From: Salinihabitans flavidus
GTDB taxonomy: Bacteria; Pseudomonadota; Alphaproteobacteria; Rhodobacterales; Rhodobacteraceae
DNA length: 64,000 bases
Assembly: GCF_900110425.1 (NCBI RefSeq)
Contig: NZ_FODS01000012.1
Span: forward strand, 44,732 to 108,731
Reading direction: 5' to 3'
A model generated the notes under the pieces. The model saw nothing but the letters and a program-made list of their open reading frames with translations. It was not told the origin of the DNA and did no database searches. Below, piece by piece: positions 42,950 through 52,311 of the stretch. The stretch's first letter is position 1. Every line of letters begins with the position of its first letter. The position numbers and the translations under genes are program-made.

Positions 42950-43897
42950 TCACCGCTCAAAACGCGACTTTGCGGGGAAACGCTCCTCCAGCCAGCGTTT
43001 GACCATCCGCTCCACCCGCGGATTTGGCTTGTCCCCGAAGCTGTCGTTGAGTGTCGCGCTGACCGGGTTGCGCCAGCCGAGCCGCCGAAGCTGCGCCCAT
43101 GTCCATGGCGTGAAATTCTCCAGCGAGACATAGCCTTCGACCGCGCGCACCTCACCCTGTGTCGCAGCCTCGGCGGCGCCGCTTTCATGGGCGTAATGCG
43201 GATAGAGGTATTCGGGCGCGATACACTCGGTGCTGCGAAACCGCGCCGCGCGGGTGGTCGCGAACTCGTCGGCGAACCGCTCTGTCATCTGTGCGAAACG
43301 GCCCCTGTCAATACGCTGGGGCCCGTGGATGACATGGTTGCGCCGGCGCGGCCCGAAGACCCGGCTCAGCGCCGCATCCGATCGCGCAAGCGCATGGTTC
43401 CACGGCGAATCCCGCTGCGGGTCGAGCGTCTCCAGCGGACGGGTCCGGCGCCGGTGAAACAGCGACAGGGGCCGCTCCCCGCGCATCAGCGACGCCATCA
43501 GCCCCGAACGCAGCAAAAGCATGTCATCCTCGAAATATACGAATTCATCGCTCAGACCGGGCAGAAGGTGCAGGTGGCTGATGATCGCGAAGGAATTGAA
43601 CGTCGGCAGGATTTCCGGCGCCATGACCTCGTCATGATGCACCAAGCGCAAACCCGGCGCCTCGGGATTGAGCCAGTGGGGAACCTGCGGTCGGCACGTC
43701 AGCAGATAGACTCGCCTGACCTGGGGCAGAAATGTCTCGATCGACCGCAGGGAATATTTCAGCACATCGAGGTTATCGCGGGTGCGATTGGGGTTGGTAT
43801 CATGCCCGTCCCCGGCATAGTGGCGCAGGGTATCGGCATAGCCATCGAATGTGTCATCCACCCACGTATAGACCACGTCGATCCGGCGATCCGTCAT
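42950..43897 (-). CDS. Stealth-family sugar-phosphate phosphotransferase
   Basis: 315 residues. Stealth conserved regions are present: CR1 IDVVYTWVDD, CR2 RDNLDVLKYSLRSIETFLPQ, the HLLPGLSDEFVYFEDDMLLL region with the acidic cluster, and a downstream NHVIHGPQ segment. Stealth proteins transfer a hexose-1-phosphate to a glycan to make phosphodiester-linked polysaccharide. ATG 43897 follows AAGGGGCAG. It converges with the glycosyltransferase (19-bp gap), placing it in the same predicted surface-glycan locus, on the opposite strand. Confidence 0.85.
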   Translation of the reverse strand: MTDRRIDVVYTWVDDTFDGYADTLRHYAGDGHDTNPNRTRDNLDVLKYSLRSIETFLPQVRRVYLLTCRPQVPHWLNPEAPGLRLVHHDEVMAPEILPTFNSFAIISHLHLLPGLSDEFVYFEDDMLLLRSGLMASLMRGERPLSLFHRRRTRPLETLDPQRDSPWNHALARSDAALSRVFGPRRRNHVIHGPQRIDRGRFAQMTERFADEFATTRAARFRSTECIAPEYLYPHYAHESGAAEAATQGEVRAVEGYVSLENFTPWTWAQLRRLGWRNPVSATLNDSFGDKPNPRVERMVKRWLEERFPAKSRFER

Positions 43898-44049
43898 ACT
43901 CTGCCCCTTCCGCGTCGCCGCATACTCCTTCCCCGCGCGCGGCTGTGCAAGCAGCTTGTCGGCTTCGCAACGCCCTCTGGCGTCCTCCCGGCCTCGATAC
44001 CCCGGTTGCAACGTTCGCACCGTTCACCATGCCGCCGCAATGCGCCCCG

Positions 44050-44141
44050 CCGACATCAATACCGACGCGATACCGACGTTATACCGACGGAATACCGAAA
44101 CGGCTTTTTGCGTGATTTCAGCGTGTTAACCCTGATTCGCC
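44050..44141 (+). repeat. Intergenic 11-bp iteron repeat, copy D (full form)
   Basis: A looser 12-bp unit at 44050 (CCGACATCAATA) is followed by CCGACGCGATA (44062), CCGACGTTATA (44073), CCGACGGAATA (44084) and CCGAAACGGCT (44095). Then come a T5 tract, ATTTCAGCG, and GTTAACCCTGATTCGCC (44125-44141). Unlike the other copies it lies between divergent genes (Stealth and MaoC-type), in a 302-bp gap where no other feature was seen. Confidence 0.8.
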
Positions 44142-44199
44142 ACAAAGGGACCGAATTTGCCGCTTGCCGCTCCATGACGGTCTTTCTACGCTCCCGACC

Positions 44200-44994
44200 A
44201 TGTCCGAAACCGACCGCCAGACCGATCCACTCGACCCGGCCCGCGCCAATGCGCTTCTCACCGCGCTGGAGCGACCTGCCGAGCTTCGTTCAGGCGATCT
44301 GCTCCCACCCTTCTTCCATCACCTCTATTTCTGGAATGCGCGGCCCCCCTCCGCGCTTGGCCGCGACGGCCATCCCCGCCCCGGCGGGATCATCCCCGAC
44401 ACGGGGCTGCCACGCCGGATGTGGGCTGGCGGGCGCCTTGTTTTCAAGGCTCCTCTGCGTGTGGGCGAGACCGCGGAGAAGCGCACGACACTTGTGTCAA
44501 CGACGCGAAAGACGGGCCGGACAGGCCCACTTGCCTTCGTCACATTGCGCCATGAGTTCACGCAGGGCGGCTGTCTTCGAGTGACCGAAGAACAGGATCT
44601 CGTCTACCGCGAAGACCCCGCCCCCGGCACATCCGCACCCAGACCGCCAAAGGCCCGCACGGATGAAGTTCAGTCAGAAAACCACGCGTTCGACAGCACC
44701 CTTCTGTTTCGCTATTCGGCGCTGACATTCAACGGGCACCGCATCCACTATGATCTGGATTATGCCCGTGAAACAGAGGGTTACGCTGGGCTCATCGTCC
44801 ACGGTCCGCTTCTGGCGCAATTACTGATGCTGATGGAGCAGGACCGGACGGGCAGCCTTGCAACATTCTCTTTCCGCGCGTTCACACCGCTTCTGCACCA
44901 TGAAACCGCAACGCTGTGCCGGGGCGACGATGGCGCCATGTGGGTCCGTGGCCCCGATGGCCGGCAGGTGATGACGGCCAAGGTGACGCCATAG
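44200..44994 (+). CDS. MaoC/FAS1-like dehydratase (mesaconyl-C4-CoA hydratase-like)
   Basis: 264 residues with two hot-dog-like halves. The N-terminal FAS1-like part has LPPFFHHLYFWNARPPSALG; the second half has LLFRYSALTFNGHRIHYDLD and YARETEGYAGLIVHGPLLAQ, typical of HTD2/MaoC hydratases with catalytic Asp/His. Relatives hydrate mesaconyl-C4-CoA or similar enoyl-CoAs. With mcd 5 kb away a C5-CoA role is plausible but not shown. ATG 44200 gives a good N terminus; the ribosome-binding site is weak. Confidence 0.8.
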   Translation: MSETDRQTDPLDPARANALLTALERPAELRSGDLLPPFFHHLYFWNARPPSALGRDGHPRPGGIIPDTGLPRRMWAGGRLVFKAPLRVGETAEKRTTLVSTTRKTGRTGPLAFVTLRHEFTQGGCLRVTEEQDLVYREDPAPGTSAPRPPKARTDEVQSENHAFDSTLLFRYSALTFNGHRIHYDLDYARETEGYAGLIVHGPLLAQLLMLMEQDRTGSLATFSFRAFTPLLHHETATLCRGDDGAMWVRGPDGRQVMTAKVTP

Positions 44995-45026
44995 GCAGGG
45001 CGTGGTTCTTTATTGAAATCAGGTCG

Positions 45027-45563
45027 TTATTCGGGATCTCGCGGCACCGCGACCAACCCCAGATCCCGCGCGGCTTGCATCGACAGTACTCCGGTGTCGA
45101 GCCCCTGTGGTTTTTGATAGCGGCGGATCGCATCTCGGGTCACCGCATCCATCGCCCCGCTGATCGGCCCGCGATAAATCCCCCGCACCTTCAGCGCCCG
45201 TTGCAAAGAGGCGACAAACTCCGCCGTCAGAACCTTCTGACATGGGGCCTCGAACCATGTCTCATCCCGCTCGCGTGTGATGCGCTGATGCGTCTCGGTC
45301 TTGTAGATCGCCGGCTGCTGCACGGTGCCATCGGACAGAACCTCGGGCGGCTGGACAAGCACTTGTTCTGAAACGGTTTCCACCACCGCTGGAGCGATAT
45401 GCCTGCCCCAGCAGGTGCCTGGCTCTGCGCCCTCGGGTCCGTTTTCCGCGCTGTGGATCACATAGGGCTCGGAGTAGGCGCCCAGGTTCGAAAACACCCC
45501 GTCTTCCGGAGTGCAACCGGCCATGATCGCCAAGGCAAATACCAGGAACAGGGGGCGGAGCAT
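45027..45563 (-). CDS. Lipoprotein with C-terminal peptidoglycan-binding domain
   Basis: 178 residues. A lipoprotein signal MLRPLFLVFALAIMAGC marks an acylated Cys17. The C-terminal PG_binding_1 domain reads FVASLQRALKVRGIYRGPIS and continues with a AVTRDAIRRYQKPQGLDTG segment. The middle has several Cys (GTCWGRH, EAPCQKVL) that could form disulfides. It is probably a periplasmic or outer-membrane lipoprotein contacting murein. It diverges from the ferredoxin gene. Confidence 0.8.
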   Translation of the reverse strand: MLRPLFLVFALAIMAGCTPEDGVFSNLGAYSEPYVIHSAENGPEGAEPGTCWGRHIAPAVVETVSEQVLVQPPEVLSDGTVQQPAIYKTETHQRITRERDETWFEAPCQKVLTAEFVASLQRALKVRGIYRGPISGAMDAVTRDAIRRYQKPQGLDTGVLSMQAARDLGLVAVPRDPE

Positions 45564-45725
45564 GCTCGGGCCTCGGATTGGTTTTGCTCATGTTCTAGCC
45601 CGTATGGCATCAGGGCGAAAGCACCCGCTGCAAACAATACCTGAACATGCTTGAATTTTTGCCCGGAATGCGGGACGGGGTCGCAAATCGGGGTGGCGGG
45701 AACTATATGGCATGGCTAGAAATGA

Positions 45726-46078
<353 letters not shown>

Positions 46079-46079
<1 letters not shown>

Positions 46080-46819
46080 TGCCAATCGGCCTTCGTGCGC
46101 TTGGGGTCTCGCTGGTCTTCTGGGCAGGCGGCGCCGCGGCGCAAGGGACGATTATTGGAGCGGAATACGGCGATCCAACCACCCGCTATGACCACGCCGT
46201 TCTCGGTGATGCGGTCGAGTGGGGCAGCCTGACCATGCGTACCGACACTTGCCGCCCGATCTGTGGCGGGAACGGTCTTGGAACGATCCGCATAACCTTG
46301 CCCGAAACGCGAGTCTTCGAGGATATCGAGCCCAAGCTCGTGGATGTGGGAGCAGAGACAGGCAAGGCGGCGATGGTCGTCGAAAGCGATCTGCGGCACG
46401 GGGCACGGCTTGCACTTTACGGGGCGCAGGGAATGATCGCGGCGACCCCTTTCATCGGACAACGCAACCGATGGCTCGCGCCCATTGGAGCGGCGGATCT
46501 TGACGGGGACGGACATGTGGAAATCGCCTACGTGGATCGCCCGCACCTCGCCCGAACACTGCGTGTCTGGCGCTTTCAGGGAGGCGCGCTCGAACAGGTG
46601 GCCGATGCCACCGGCCTGACAAATCATCGGATCGGGCAGGATTTCATCACAGGCGGGATTCGCGATTGCGGTGAGGGACCTGAACTGATCACCGTCGATG
46701 CCAACTGGACGCACATCATGGCGAGCCGTTTTGACGGAACCCGCATCGAAACCCGACGCCTCGCCCCCTATGAAGCGCGCCAGAGCGTGGCGCAGGTTCT
46801 CGACTGCGAGGAGAACTGA
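46079..46819 (+). CDS. Exported FG-GAP/VCBS-repeat-like protein
   Basis: 246 residues with a signal peptide (GLRALGVSLVFWAGGAAAQG). The middle has a beta-propeller repeat with a Ca2+-type loop DLDGDGHVEIAYVDRPH, as in FG-GAP/VCBS proteins; a Cys pair (RTDTCRPICGGNG) lies near residue 60. It likely acts in the periplasm. It overlaps the ferredoxin stop by one base. The pairing is odd because the products should reside in different compartments. Confidence 0.75.
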
Positions 46820-46850
46820 TCGCTGCGCCGGGACCGTTGAAACGTCAATG

Positions 46851-46877
46851 AAAAAGGGCGCCCGTTCGAGGCGCCCT
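46851..46877 (-). terminator. Rho-independent terminator of degP
   Basis: An 8-bp perfect stem AGGGCGCC (46855-46862) and GGCGCCCT (46870-46877) with a 7-nt loop and a T5 tract on the minus strand (A5 at 46851-46855). It lies about 27 nt beyond the degP stop. It may also stop plus-strand transcription from the FG-GAP gene. Confidence 0.8.
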
Positions 46878-46903
46878 CCATTGCAAGTTTGGTGGATCGA
46901 TCA

Positions 46904-48367
46904 TCACTCTTCCAGCGACAGCGCCACAAAGCGTGGCTCCCCGCTGCGACGCACCAGCAGCAGAATCGATTTACGTCCCGCTTCGCGCGCCTCTTCGATC
47001 CGGTCCTCCAGATCCGAGACACGGCTCAGCTTCTGCTGGCTTGCCTCGGTGATGACATCGCCTGCCCTCAGCCCCTTTTCGTAAGCCTTTGAGGCTTGAT
47101 CGACGTCACGCACGACCAGCCCTTCTGCCTCGGCGGGAAGGGAAAGCTGCTCACGCAGTTCATCGGTCAGAGACGAAAGCAGAAGACCCATAATATCCTT
47201 TTGCTGCGGCTCGTCCGGCACGTCCGGTTGAGCGGCGGGCATGGAGCCCTCTGCCTCTTCGCGGCGTCCGAGCGACACCTTGAGCGTTTGGGTCTTGCCA
47301 TCGCGCAGCACCAGCACACGCACCGATTTACCAACCTCGGTATTGCCGACCTGGCGCACCAACGCTCGGACATCGTCAACCTCGATTCCATCGAAGGACA
47401 AGATCACGTCACCGGACTGCATGCCAGCGTCTTGCGCGGGACCTTCAGGGACATCCGTGACCATCGCACCGCGGGTGTTGTCCAGTCCATCAATCGCCTC
47501 GACCATGTCATCGGTAATGTCCTGAATGCGCACTCCAAGCCAACCGCGGCGCGTTTCGCCAAATTGCTTAAGCTGATCCACCACCTGTTTGACAACATTG
47601 GACGCCATTGAAAACCCGATCCCAATGGAGCCGCCGGTCGGCGACAGGATCGCGGTATTCACGCCCACGACCTCACCATCCATGTTAAAAAGCGGCCCGC
47701 CGGAATTGCCGCGATTGATCGCGGCATCGGTCTGGATGTAATCGTCATAGCTTCCTGAAAGTACGCGCCCGCGCGCCGAAACGATCCCGGCAGAGACCGA
47801 GAACCCTTGTCCCAGCGGATTGCCCATCGCGATGACCCATTCGCCCACGCGGGCGGTTTCGCTGTCACCGAATTCGACAAAGGGCAAGGGTTCATCGCTT
47901 TGCACCTTCAGCAGCGCAATATCCGTTGTCGGGTCGGTTCCGACCACCTCCGCAGGCATTTCCTCTCCTTCGAAAAACTCCACCCGAATCTCATCGGCAC
48001 CGTCGATCACGTGGTTGTTGGTAACCACGAACCCATCCTCGGAAATCACAAACCCCGAGCCAAGCGCCGAGGTGCGGCGCGGACGGTTCCCTTCGCGGTT
48101 CCGGTCCTGGAACTCGCGGAAGAAGTCCTCGAAGGGGGAACCCTCGGGCACAATACCCTCGGGCGCTGTGCGCCCCGCGACCGTTGTGGACGTGGTGATA
48201 TTGACCACCGCCGGGCTAACCTCTTCGGCGAGATCGGCAAAGCTTTCGGGCCGGGCCTGTGCGACGACCGCCTGCGTGAGCACAAAGACGAAGGCCAGTG
48301 CCGTGAGCCACAGCGTTCGAAACTGTGACTGGTGATCATGTTGGATTGAAACTGCCTTGGATGTCAC
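46904..48367 (-). CDS. degP: DegP/HtrA (Do-family) periplasmic serine endoprotease
   Basis: 487 residues. The N-terminal export helix (LWLTALAFVFVLTQAVVAQA) precedes a trypsin-like domain with H119 in VVTNNHVIDGA, D149 in DPTTDIALLKV and S222 in RGNSGGPLFN. Two PDZ domains follow (about 270-360 and 390-480). It degrades misfolded envelope proteins. The start is GTG 48365-48367 with AAGGAG eight bases upstream. It lies 242 bp downstream of the hflKC-DUF2065 genes, an order seen widely in alphaproteobacteria. The gap may hold its own promoter. Confidence 0.93.
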   Translation of the reverse strand: MTSKAVSIQHDHQSQFRTLWLTALAFVFVLTQAVVAQARPESFADLAEEVSPAVVNITTSTTVAGRTAPEGIVPEGSPFEDFFREFQDRNREGNRPRRTSALGSGFVISEDGFVVTNNHVIDGADEIRVEFFEGEEMPAEVVGTDPTTDIALLKVQSDEPLPFVEFGDSETARVGEWVIAMGNPLGQGFSVSAGIVSARGRVLSGSYDDYIQTDAAINRGNSGGPLFNMDGEVVGVNTAILSPTGGSIGIGFSMASNVVKQVVDQLKQFGETRRGWLGVRIQDITDDMVEAIDGLDNTRGAMVTDVPEGPAQDAGMQSGDVILSFDGIEVDDVRALVRQVGNTEVGKSVRVLVLRDGKTQTLKVSLGRREEAEGSMPAAQPDVPDEPQQKDIMGLLLSSLTDELREQLSLPAEAEGLVVRDVDQASKAYEKGLRAGDVITEASQQKLSRVSDLEDRIEEAREAGRKSILLLVRRSGEPRFVALSLEE

Positions 48368-48609
48368 GCCCAATTCTCCTTTGCTGCACTGTTGCGGAGC
48401 GGCACGCTGCCGCTCTTGCGATTTGCGTATGAATGTAAGGCTGATCTCCGACAACACAACCGATGTCGCGCCAGGTCAAGAGCGCGTGATCCGAGCGTGA
48501 TCATGTAATGCGGACAAAAAGGACAAGAATGAGATCGATTTACCTCTACCCCGTCGCGGCGCAATAAAATGTGAATCGTGAAGAGAACCACACTGCGACG
48601 CCGAACGGC

Positions 48610-48807
48610 TCACGCACCAAGAGTTTTCGCGATCCAAGTGAGCACCAGACCAAGGGCAACGGCAAGAAGCCCCATCGCTCTGCGCTGGCCTTCGGGAATC
48701 GCCCGCAAGGCGGCAAGCAGATCATCAATGATGGAAGGGGCCAGTGCATACACCAGCCCCTCCACGATCAGCACAAGCCCGATGGCGAGAATTGCCGTTT
48801 CGATCAT
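48610..48807 (-). CDS. DUF2065 (YjeT-like) small membrane protein
   Basis: 65 residues with two hydrophobic helices (ETAILAIGLVLIVEGLVYAL and RAMGLLAVALGLVLTWIA), the DUF2065/YjeT pattern. Its ATG overlaps the hflC stop by 4 bp. YjeT-type genes follow hflKC in many proteobacteria, so it may assist the HflKC-FtsH complex; the molecular role is unknown. Confidence 0.88.
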   Translation of the reverse strand: MIETAILAIGLVLIVEGLVYALAPSIIDDLLAALRAIPEGQRRAMGLLAVALGLVLTWIAKTLGA

Positions 48808-49688
48808 TGCGTCTGCGGCGCCTCACCCGACCGCAGGTATTCAAAGAACTCGCTGTCCGGCGTCATAACCATCGACGAATTTCCTCCTCTGAGTGCGCGC
48901 TGATAGGCTTCGAGCGACCTGTAGAAGGCGAAGAACTCGGTATCTGCACCATAGGCTTCGGCATAGATCCGGTTCCGCTCAGCGTCGGCCTCGCCGCGGA
49001 CGACTTGCGCCTCGCGTTCGGCATCCGAGATCGTCTCGGTCACTGTCCGGTCAGCGAGCGCGCGCACACGCTGCGCGGCTTCGTTGCCGCGTGCGATCTC
49101 GTCGGCGGCTTCGCGGTCACGCTCGGCACGCATCCGGGCGAATGTGGCCTCAAGGTTCTGATCGGGCAAGTTAGTCTTTTTCAGACGCACGTCCACAACC
49201 TCAAGCCCGAGACCTTCTGCGCTGGCCTGTGCATTGTCCCGGATACGGGTCATGAGATTGCGACGCTCTTCGGACAGGATCGTGTTCGACGTGACCTGAT
49301 CGGCACCAAGCACCTCTCGGATCTGCGCATTGAGGATTGACGACAACCGATCTTCGGCAGTGCGCACCCCGCCGACACCGACGGCCTGACGAAACTGCAC
49401 AACGTCGCGGATACGATAGCGGGTGAAGGCGTCGACGATGAGACGGCGGTCATCCGATGGTGTCACCTCAATTGTTTCGGTATCTAGCGACAGGATTCGC
49501 GCGTCATAACGCACGACCTCCTGGATGAAGGGGATCTTGAACGACAGGCCCGGTTCCGACTTGACCTGCTTGATTTGTCCGAATTGCAGCACAAGCACAC
49601 GCTCCCGCTCGTCCACGACAAAGATCGAGGACAGCCCGAGAAACAGCAGCACCACTACGGCCGGGATGATTATCTTAAGTTTACCCAT
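48804..49688 (-). CDS. hflC: HflC, FtsH-modulating SPFH membrane protein
   Basis: 294 residues. An N-terminal membrane anchor (KIIIPAVVVLLFLGLSSIFV) precedes an SPFH/band-7 domain (VVDERERVLVLQFGQIKQVK, then SDDRRLIVDAFTRYRIRD) and a coiled-coil region rich in Glu/Arg/Ala. With HflK it forms the periplasmic cage that regulates FtsH. It follows hflK with a 5-bp gap. Confidence 0.94.
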   Translation of the reverse strand: MGKLKIIIPAVVVLLFLGLSSIFVVDERERVLVLQFGQIKQVKSEPGLSFKIPFIQEVVRYDARILSLDTETIEVTPSDDRRLIVDAFTRYRIRDVVQFRQAVGVGGVRTAEDRLSSILNAQIREVLGADQVTSNTILSEERRNLMTRIRDNAQASAEGLGLEVVDVRLKKTNLPDQNLEATFARMRAERDREAADEIARGNEAAQRVRALADRTVTETISDAEREAQVVRGEADAERNRIYAEAYGADTEFFAFYRSLEAYQRALRGGNSSMVMTPDSEFFEYLRSGEAPQTQ

Positions 49689-49693
49689 AATAT

Positions 49694-50881
49694 TCAGTTC
49701 CCCTGCGTATTGGAGCTGTTGCTGTTCGAACTTATAGTGTCACCGCTGTTGCGACGCAGCTCGTTCAGCGGAAGGTAGGGCACCACATTGTTGCCTCCTT
49801 CGCCACCAACGATGGATTCGTCCAGAATGGTCTTGTCGATATCGCCAAGCACTTGTTCCATCGTTTCGAGATAAAGACGCTTGCGCGTTACCTCCGGTGC
49901 ATTCGAATATTCGGCGAGAACCGACGTGAACCGGCTTGCATCACCACGGGCCTCGTTGACGACACGCGCACGATACCCTTCGGAGTTTTCTAGGATCTGC
50001 GCCGCCTCACCGCGCGATTCGGCCAGAACCCGGTTGGCATATGCATCCGCCTGACGCTGCAATCTGTCACGTTCCTGTTCGGCGGCCTGCACTTCGCGGA
50101 ACGAGTCGATTACTTCTTCCGGCGGGTCAGCCGTGTCGAGGTTCACACGCACGATGCGAATGCCGCTTTCATATTCGTCCATGGTCGCCTGAATGTCGGA
50201 GAATGCAGTATCCGCGATGATACCCCGGTCCCGGTTGAGGATCGGCGCTAGGTTTGAGGCCGCGATGATTTCGCGCATCACCGATTCGCCAGCGGCCTGC
50301 ACGGTTAGCTGCGGATCGCGAATGTTGAACAGCAGCTTGGCTGGGTCCGCAACATTCCAGACAACCTGAAATTCGATGTCAACGATGTTGGCATCGGTGG
50401 TCAGCATCAAGCCCTCTTCGCGCCCGCCGACACTACGGCCGATTTCCTCGGTCCGTTCGGAGGTGACGTTGACGACCTCGGCCGACACCAAGGGCCACGG
50501 CGCGAAATTCAGACCCGGCTGGCCGGTGCTGTAATATGAACCAAGAAACAGCTCGACCGATTGTTCCTCGGGCTTGACCGTGTAAACGCTCGCCAGTCCC
50601 CAAAGGACAAGCGCCGCCGCCACGCCAAGACCAATAGTTCCGCGAGTGAAACGCGGGCCGCCTCCACCGCCAGAACCACCGCCGCCAGAGCCACCGCCGC
50701 GTCCGCCCATAAGCACACGAAGCTGGTCCTGACCCTTCTTCATCAATTCGTCGATATCGGGAATCTGGGGGCGATCATCCTCGGGGCGCCGTCCGCCACC
50801 GTTATTGCCGCGATTGTCGTCGCCGCCTCTGCCACCCCGATTGCCGCCGCCGCCCCAGGGGCCGCCATTGTTGCCTGCCAT
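49694..50881 (-). CDS. hflK: HflK, FtsH-modulating SPFH membrane protein
   Basis: 395 residues. A Gly/Asn/Arg-rich N-terminal tail (about 80 residues, GGGSGGGGSGGGGG stretch) precedes a membrane helix (TIGLGVAAALVLWGLASVYT), the SPFH domain (TVKPEEQSVELFLGSYY, GLMLTTDANIVDIEFQVVWN) and a coiled coil. It partners HflC around FtsH. It is the first gene of hflK-hflC-DUF2065, ending with C-terminal Asn/Ser-rich residues. Confidence 0.94.
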   Translation of the reverse strand: MAGNNGGPWGGGGNRGGRGGDDNRGNNGGGRRPEDDRPQIPDIDELMKKGQDQLRVLMGGRGGGSGGGGSGGGGGPRFTRGTIGLGVAAALVLWGLASVYTVKPEEQSVELFLGSYYSTGQPGLNFAPWPLVSAEVVNVTSERTEEIGRSVGGREEGLMLTTDANIVDIEFQVVWNVADPAKLLFNIRDPQLTVQAAGESVMREIIAASNLAPILNRDRGIIADTAFSDIQATMDEYESGIRIVRVNLDTADPPEEVIDSFREVQAAEQERDRLQRQADAYANRVLAESRGEAAQILENSEGYRARVVNEARGDASRFTSVLAEYSNAPEVTRKRLYLETMEQVLGDIDKTILDESIVGGEGGNNVVPYLPLNELRRNSGDTISSNSNSSNTQGN

Positions 50882-50946
50882 TAAGGTCTTTCCCTTCTCA
50901 CATACGTCTTGCGCATCATACTAACTTGTGTGGCACGAGATTGAAA

Positions 50947-52302
50947 TCAACCTGTGCGCACCGGCGTTTTCATAGTGACGATTTCTTCCGACATCGTAGG
51001 ATGCACCGCGACGGTGCGGTCAAAGTCCTCTTTCGTCGCACCCATCTTCACCGCGATTCCGGCAAGCTGGATCATCTCGCCCGCGCCCGGCGCGACGATA
51101 TGACAACCCAGAACCTTGCGCGAGGACTGGCTCACCACCAGCTTCATCAGAACCCGCTCGGCCCGTCCTGCGAAACTTTGCTGCATCGGTTTGAAAGACG
51201 TCGCAAAAACCTCGATTGGTTCGCGGTCGCGTGCTTCTTCCTCGGAAAGACCTACGGTGCCCATTTCCGGCTGGGTGAATATCGCTGTGGGAATCAGGTC
51301 GTGATCCACCGGCGTCGGGTTTCCCTTGAACACCGTTTCCACAAAGGCCATGCCCTCGCGAATTGCCACCGGCGTCAGGTTCATGCGGTCGGTCACATCG
51401 CCTATTGCATAGATCGAGGGCACGGCGGTTTGTGAGTATTCGTCCACGATCACCTGACCGTTGCGCCCCAATTCCACACCGATCTCAGACAACCCCATGC
51501 TTTCGGTGTTGGGGGCGCGGCCGGTTGCGAACAAAACCTTGTCAAACACGCGCTCTGTGCCGTTGGTTGCCTTGACCCATACGCCGCCGTCCTCTTCGCG
51601 CATCTCAAGCACATTGGTGCCGAGATGCACATCAACACCGCGCTGGCACATCTCCTCGCAGACCAGCCCGCGCGCTTCGTCATCGAAGCCGCGCAGTATC
51701 TGTGCCCCGCGGTAGAATTGTGTCACTTCAACGCCCAAACCGTTGAGGATGCCGGCGAATTCGCAGGCGATATAGCCACCGCCCACGATCAGGATGGATT
51801 TGGGCATCTCGTCCAAGTGAAAGATGTCGTTGGATGTGATGGCAAGCTCAACCCCCTGCATGTCGGGCTTTACCGGGCGGCCACCCATTGCAAGCAGGAT
51901 ATGTTTGGCGGTCTTGCGGGAGCCGTCGTCCAGTTCGACGGTATGTGCATCCGTTAGCTTTGCACGTTGGTCAAACGTCTCCACGTTGCTGTTTTTCAGA
52001 AGGTTGCGATATACCATTTCCAGCCGGTCAAGCTCGGTGTGCAGCTTGCCCTTGAATGCGCCCCAGTCAAATCCGCCCGCATGTACTGTCCAGCCATACG
52101 CCTGCGCATCTTCAACCATGCCCGCATACTCAGACGCAAAGACCATCAGTTTCTTGGGCACGCAGCCCCGGATCACACAGGTGCCGCCGTAGCGATCCTC
52201 CTCTGCCAACGCGACCTTCGCACCTTCCTGTGCCGCGACACGCGCCGCCCGCACCCCACCGGATCCGCCTCCTATAACGAACAAGTCGTAGTCAAAGCTC
52301 AT
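50947..52302 (-). CDS. gor: Glutathione-disulfide reductase
   Basis: 451 residues. An FAD-binding GGGSGG motif and the redox-active C42/C47 (YGGTCVIRGCVPKKL) lie in the N-terminal region, a second dinucleotide motif ILIVGGGYIACEFAGILNGL in the middle, and the C-terminal VAVHPTMSEEIVTM carries the His/Glu pair. It keeps glutathione reduced with NADPH. It follows rpiA with a 9-bp gap, so they are probably co-transcribed, tying NADPH supply from the pentose pathway to thiol reduction. Confidence 0.94.
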   Translation of the reverse strand: MSFDYDLFVIGGGSGGVRAARVAAQEGAKVALAEEDRYGGTCVIRGCVPKKLMVFASEYAGMVEDAQAYGWTVHAGGFDWGAFKGKLHTELDRLEMVYRNLLKNSNVETFDQRAKLTDAHTVELDDGSRKTAKHILLAMGGRPVKPDMQGVELAITSNDIFHLDEMPKSILIVGGGYIACEFAGILNGLGVEVTQFYRGAQILRGFDDEARGLVCEEMCQRGVDVHLGTNVLEMREEDGGVWVKATNGTERVFDKVLFATGRAPNTESMGLSEIGVELGRNGQVIVDEYSQTAVPSIYAIGDVTDRMNLTPVAIREGMAFVETVFKGNPTPVDHDLIPTAIFTQPEMGTVGLSEEEARDREPIEVFATSFKPMQQSFAGRAERVLMKLVVSQSSRKVLGCHIVAPGAGEMIQLAGIAVKMGATKEDFDRTVAVHPTMSEEIVTMKTPVRTG

Positions 52303-52311
52303 GAAGTGTCC

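Noticed and set aside
48451..48480. Promoter for degP (CTTGAC with an ACAACA-complement -10, 18-bp spacer)
   Set aside because: The -10 match is poor, so I do not list it as a feature.
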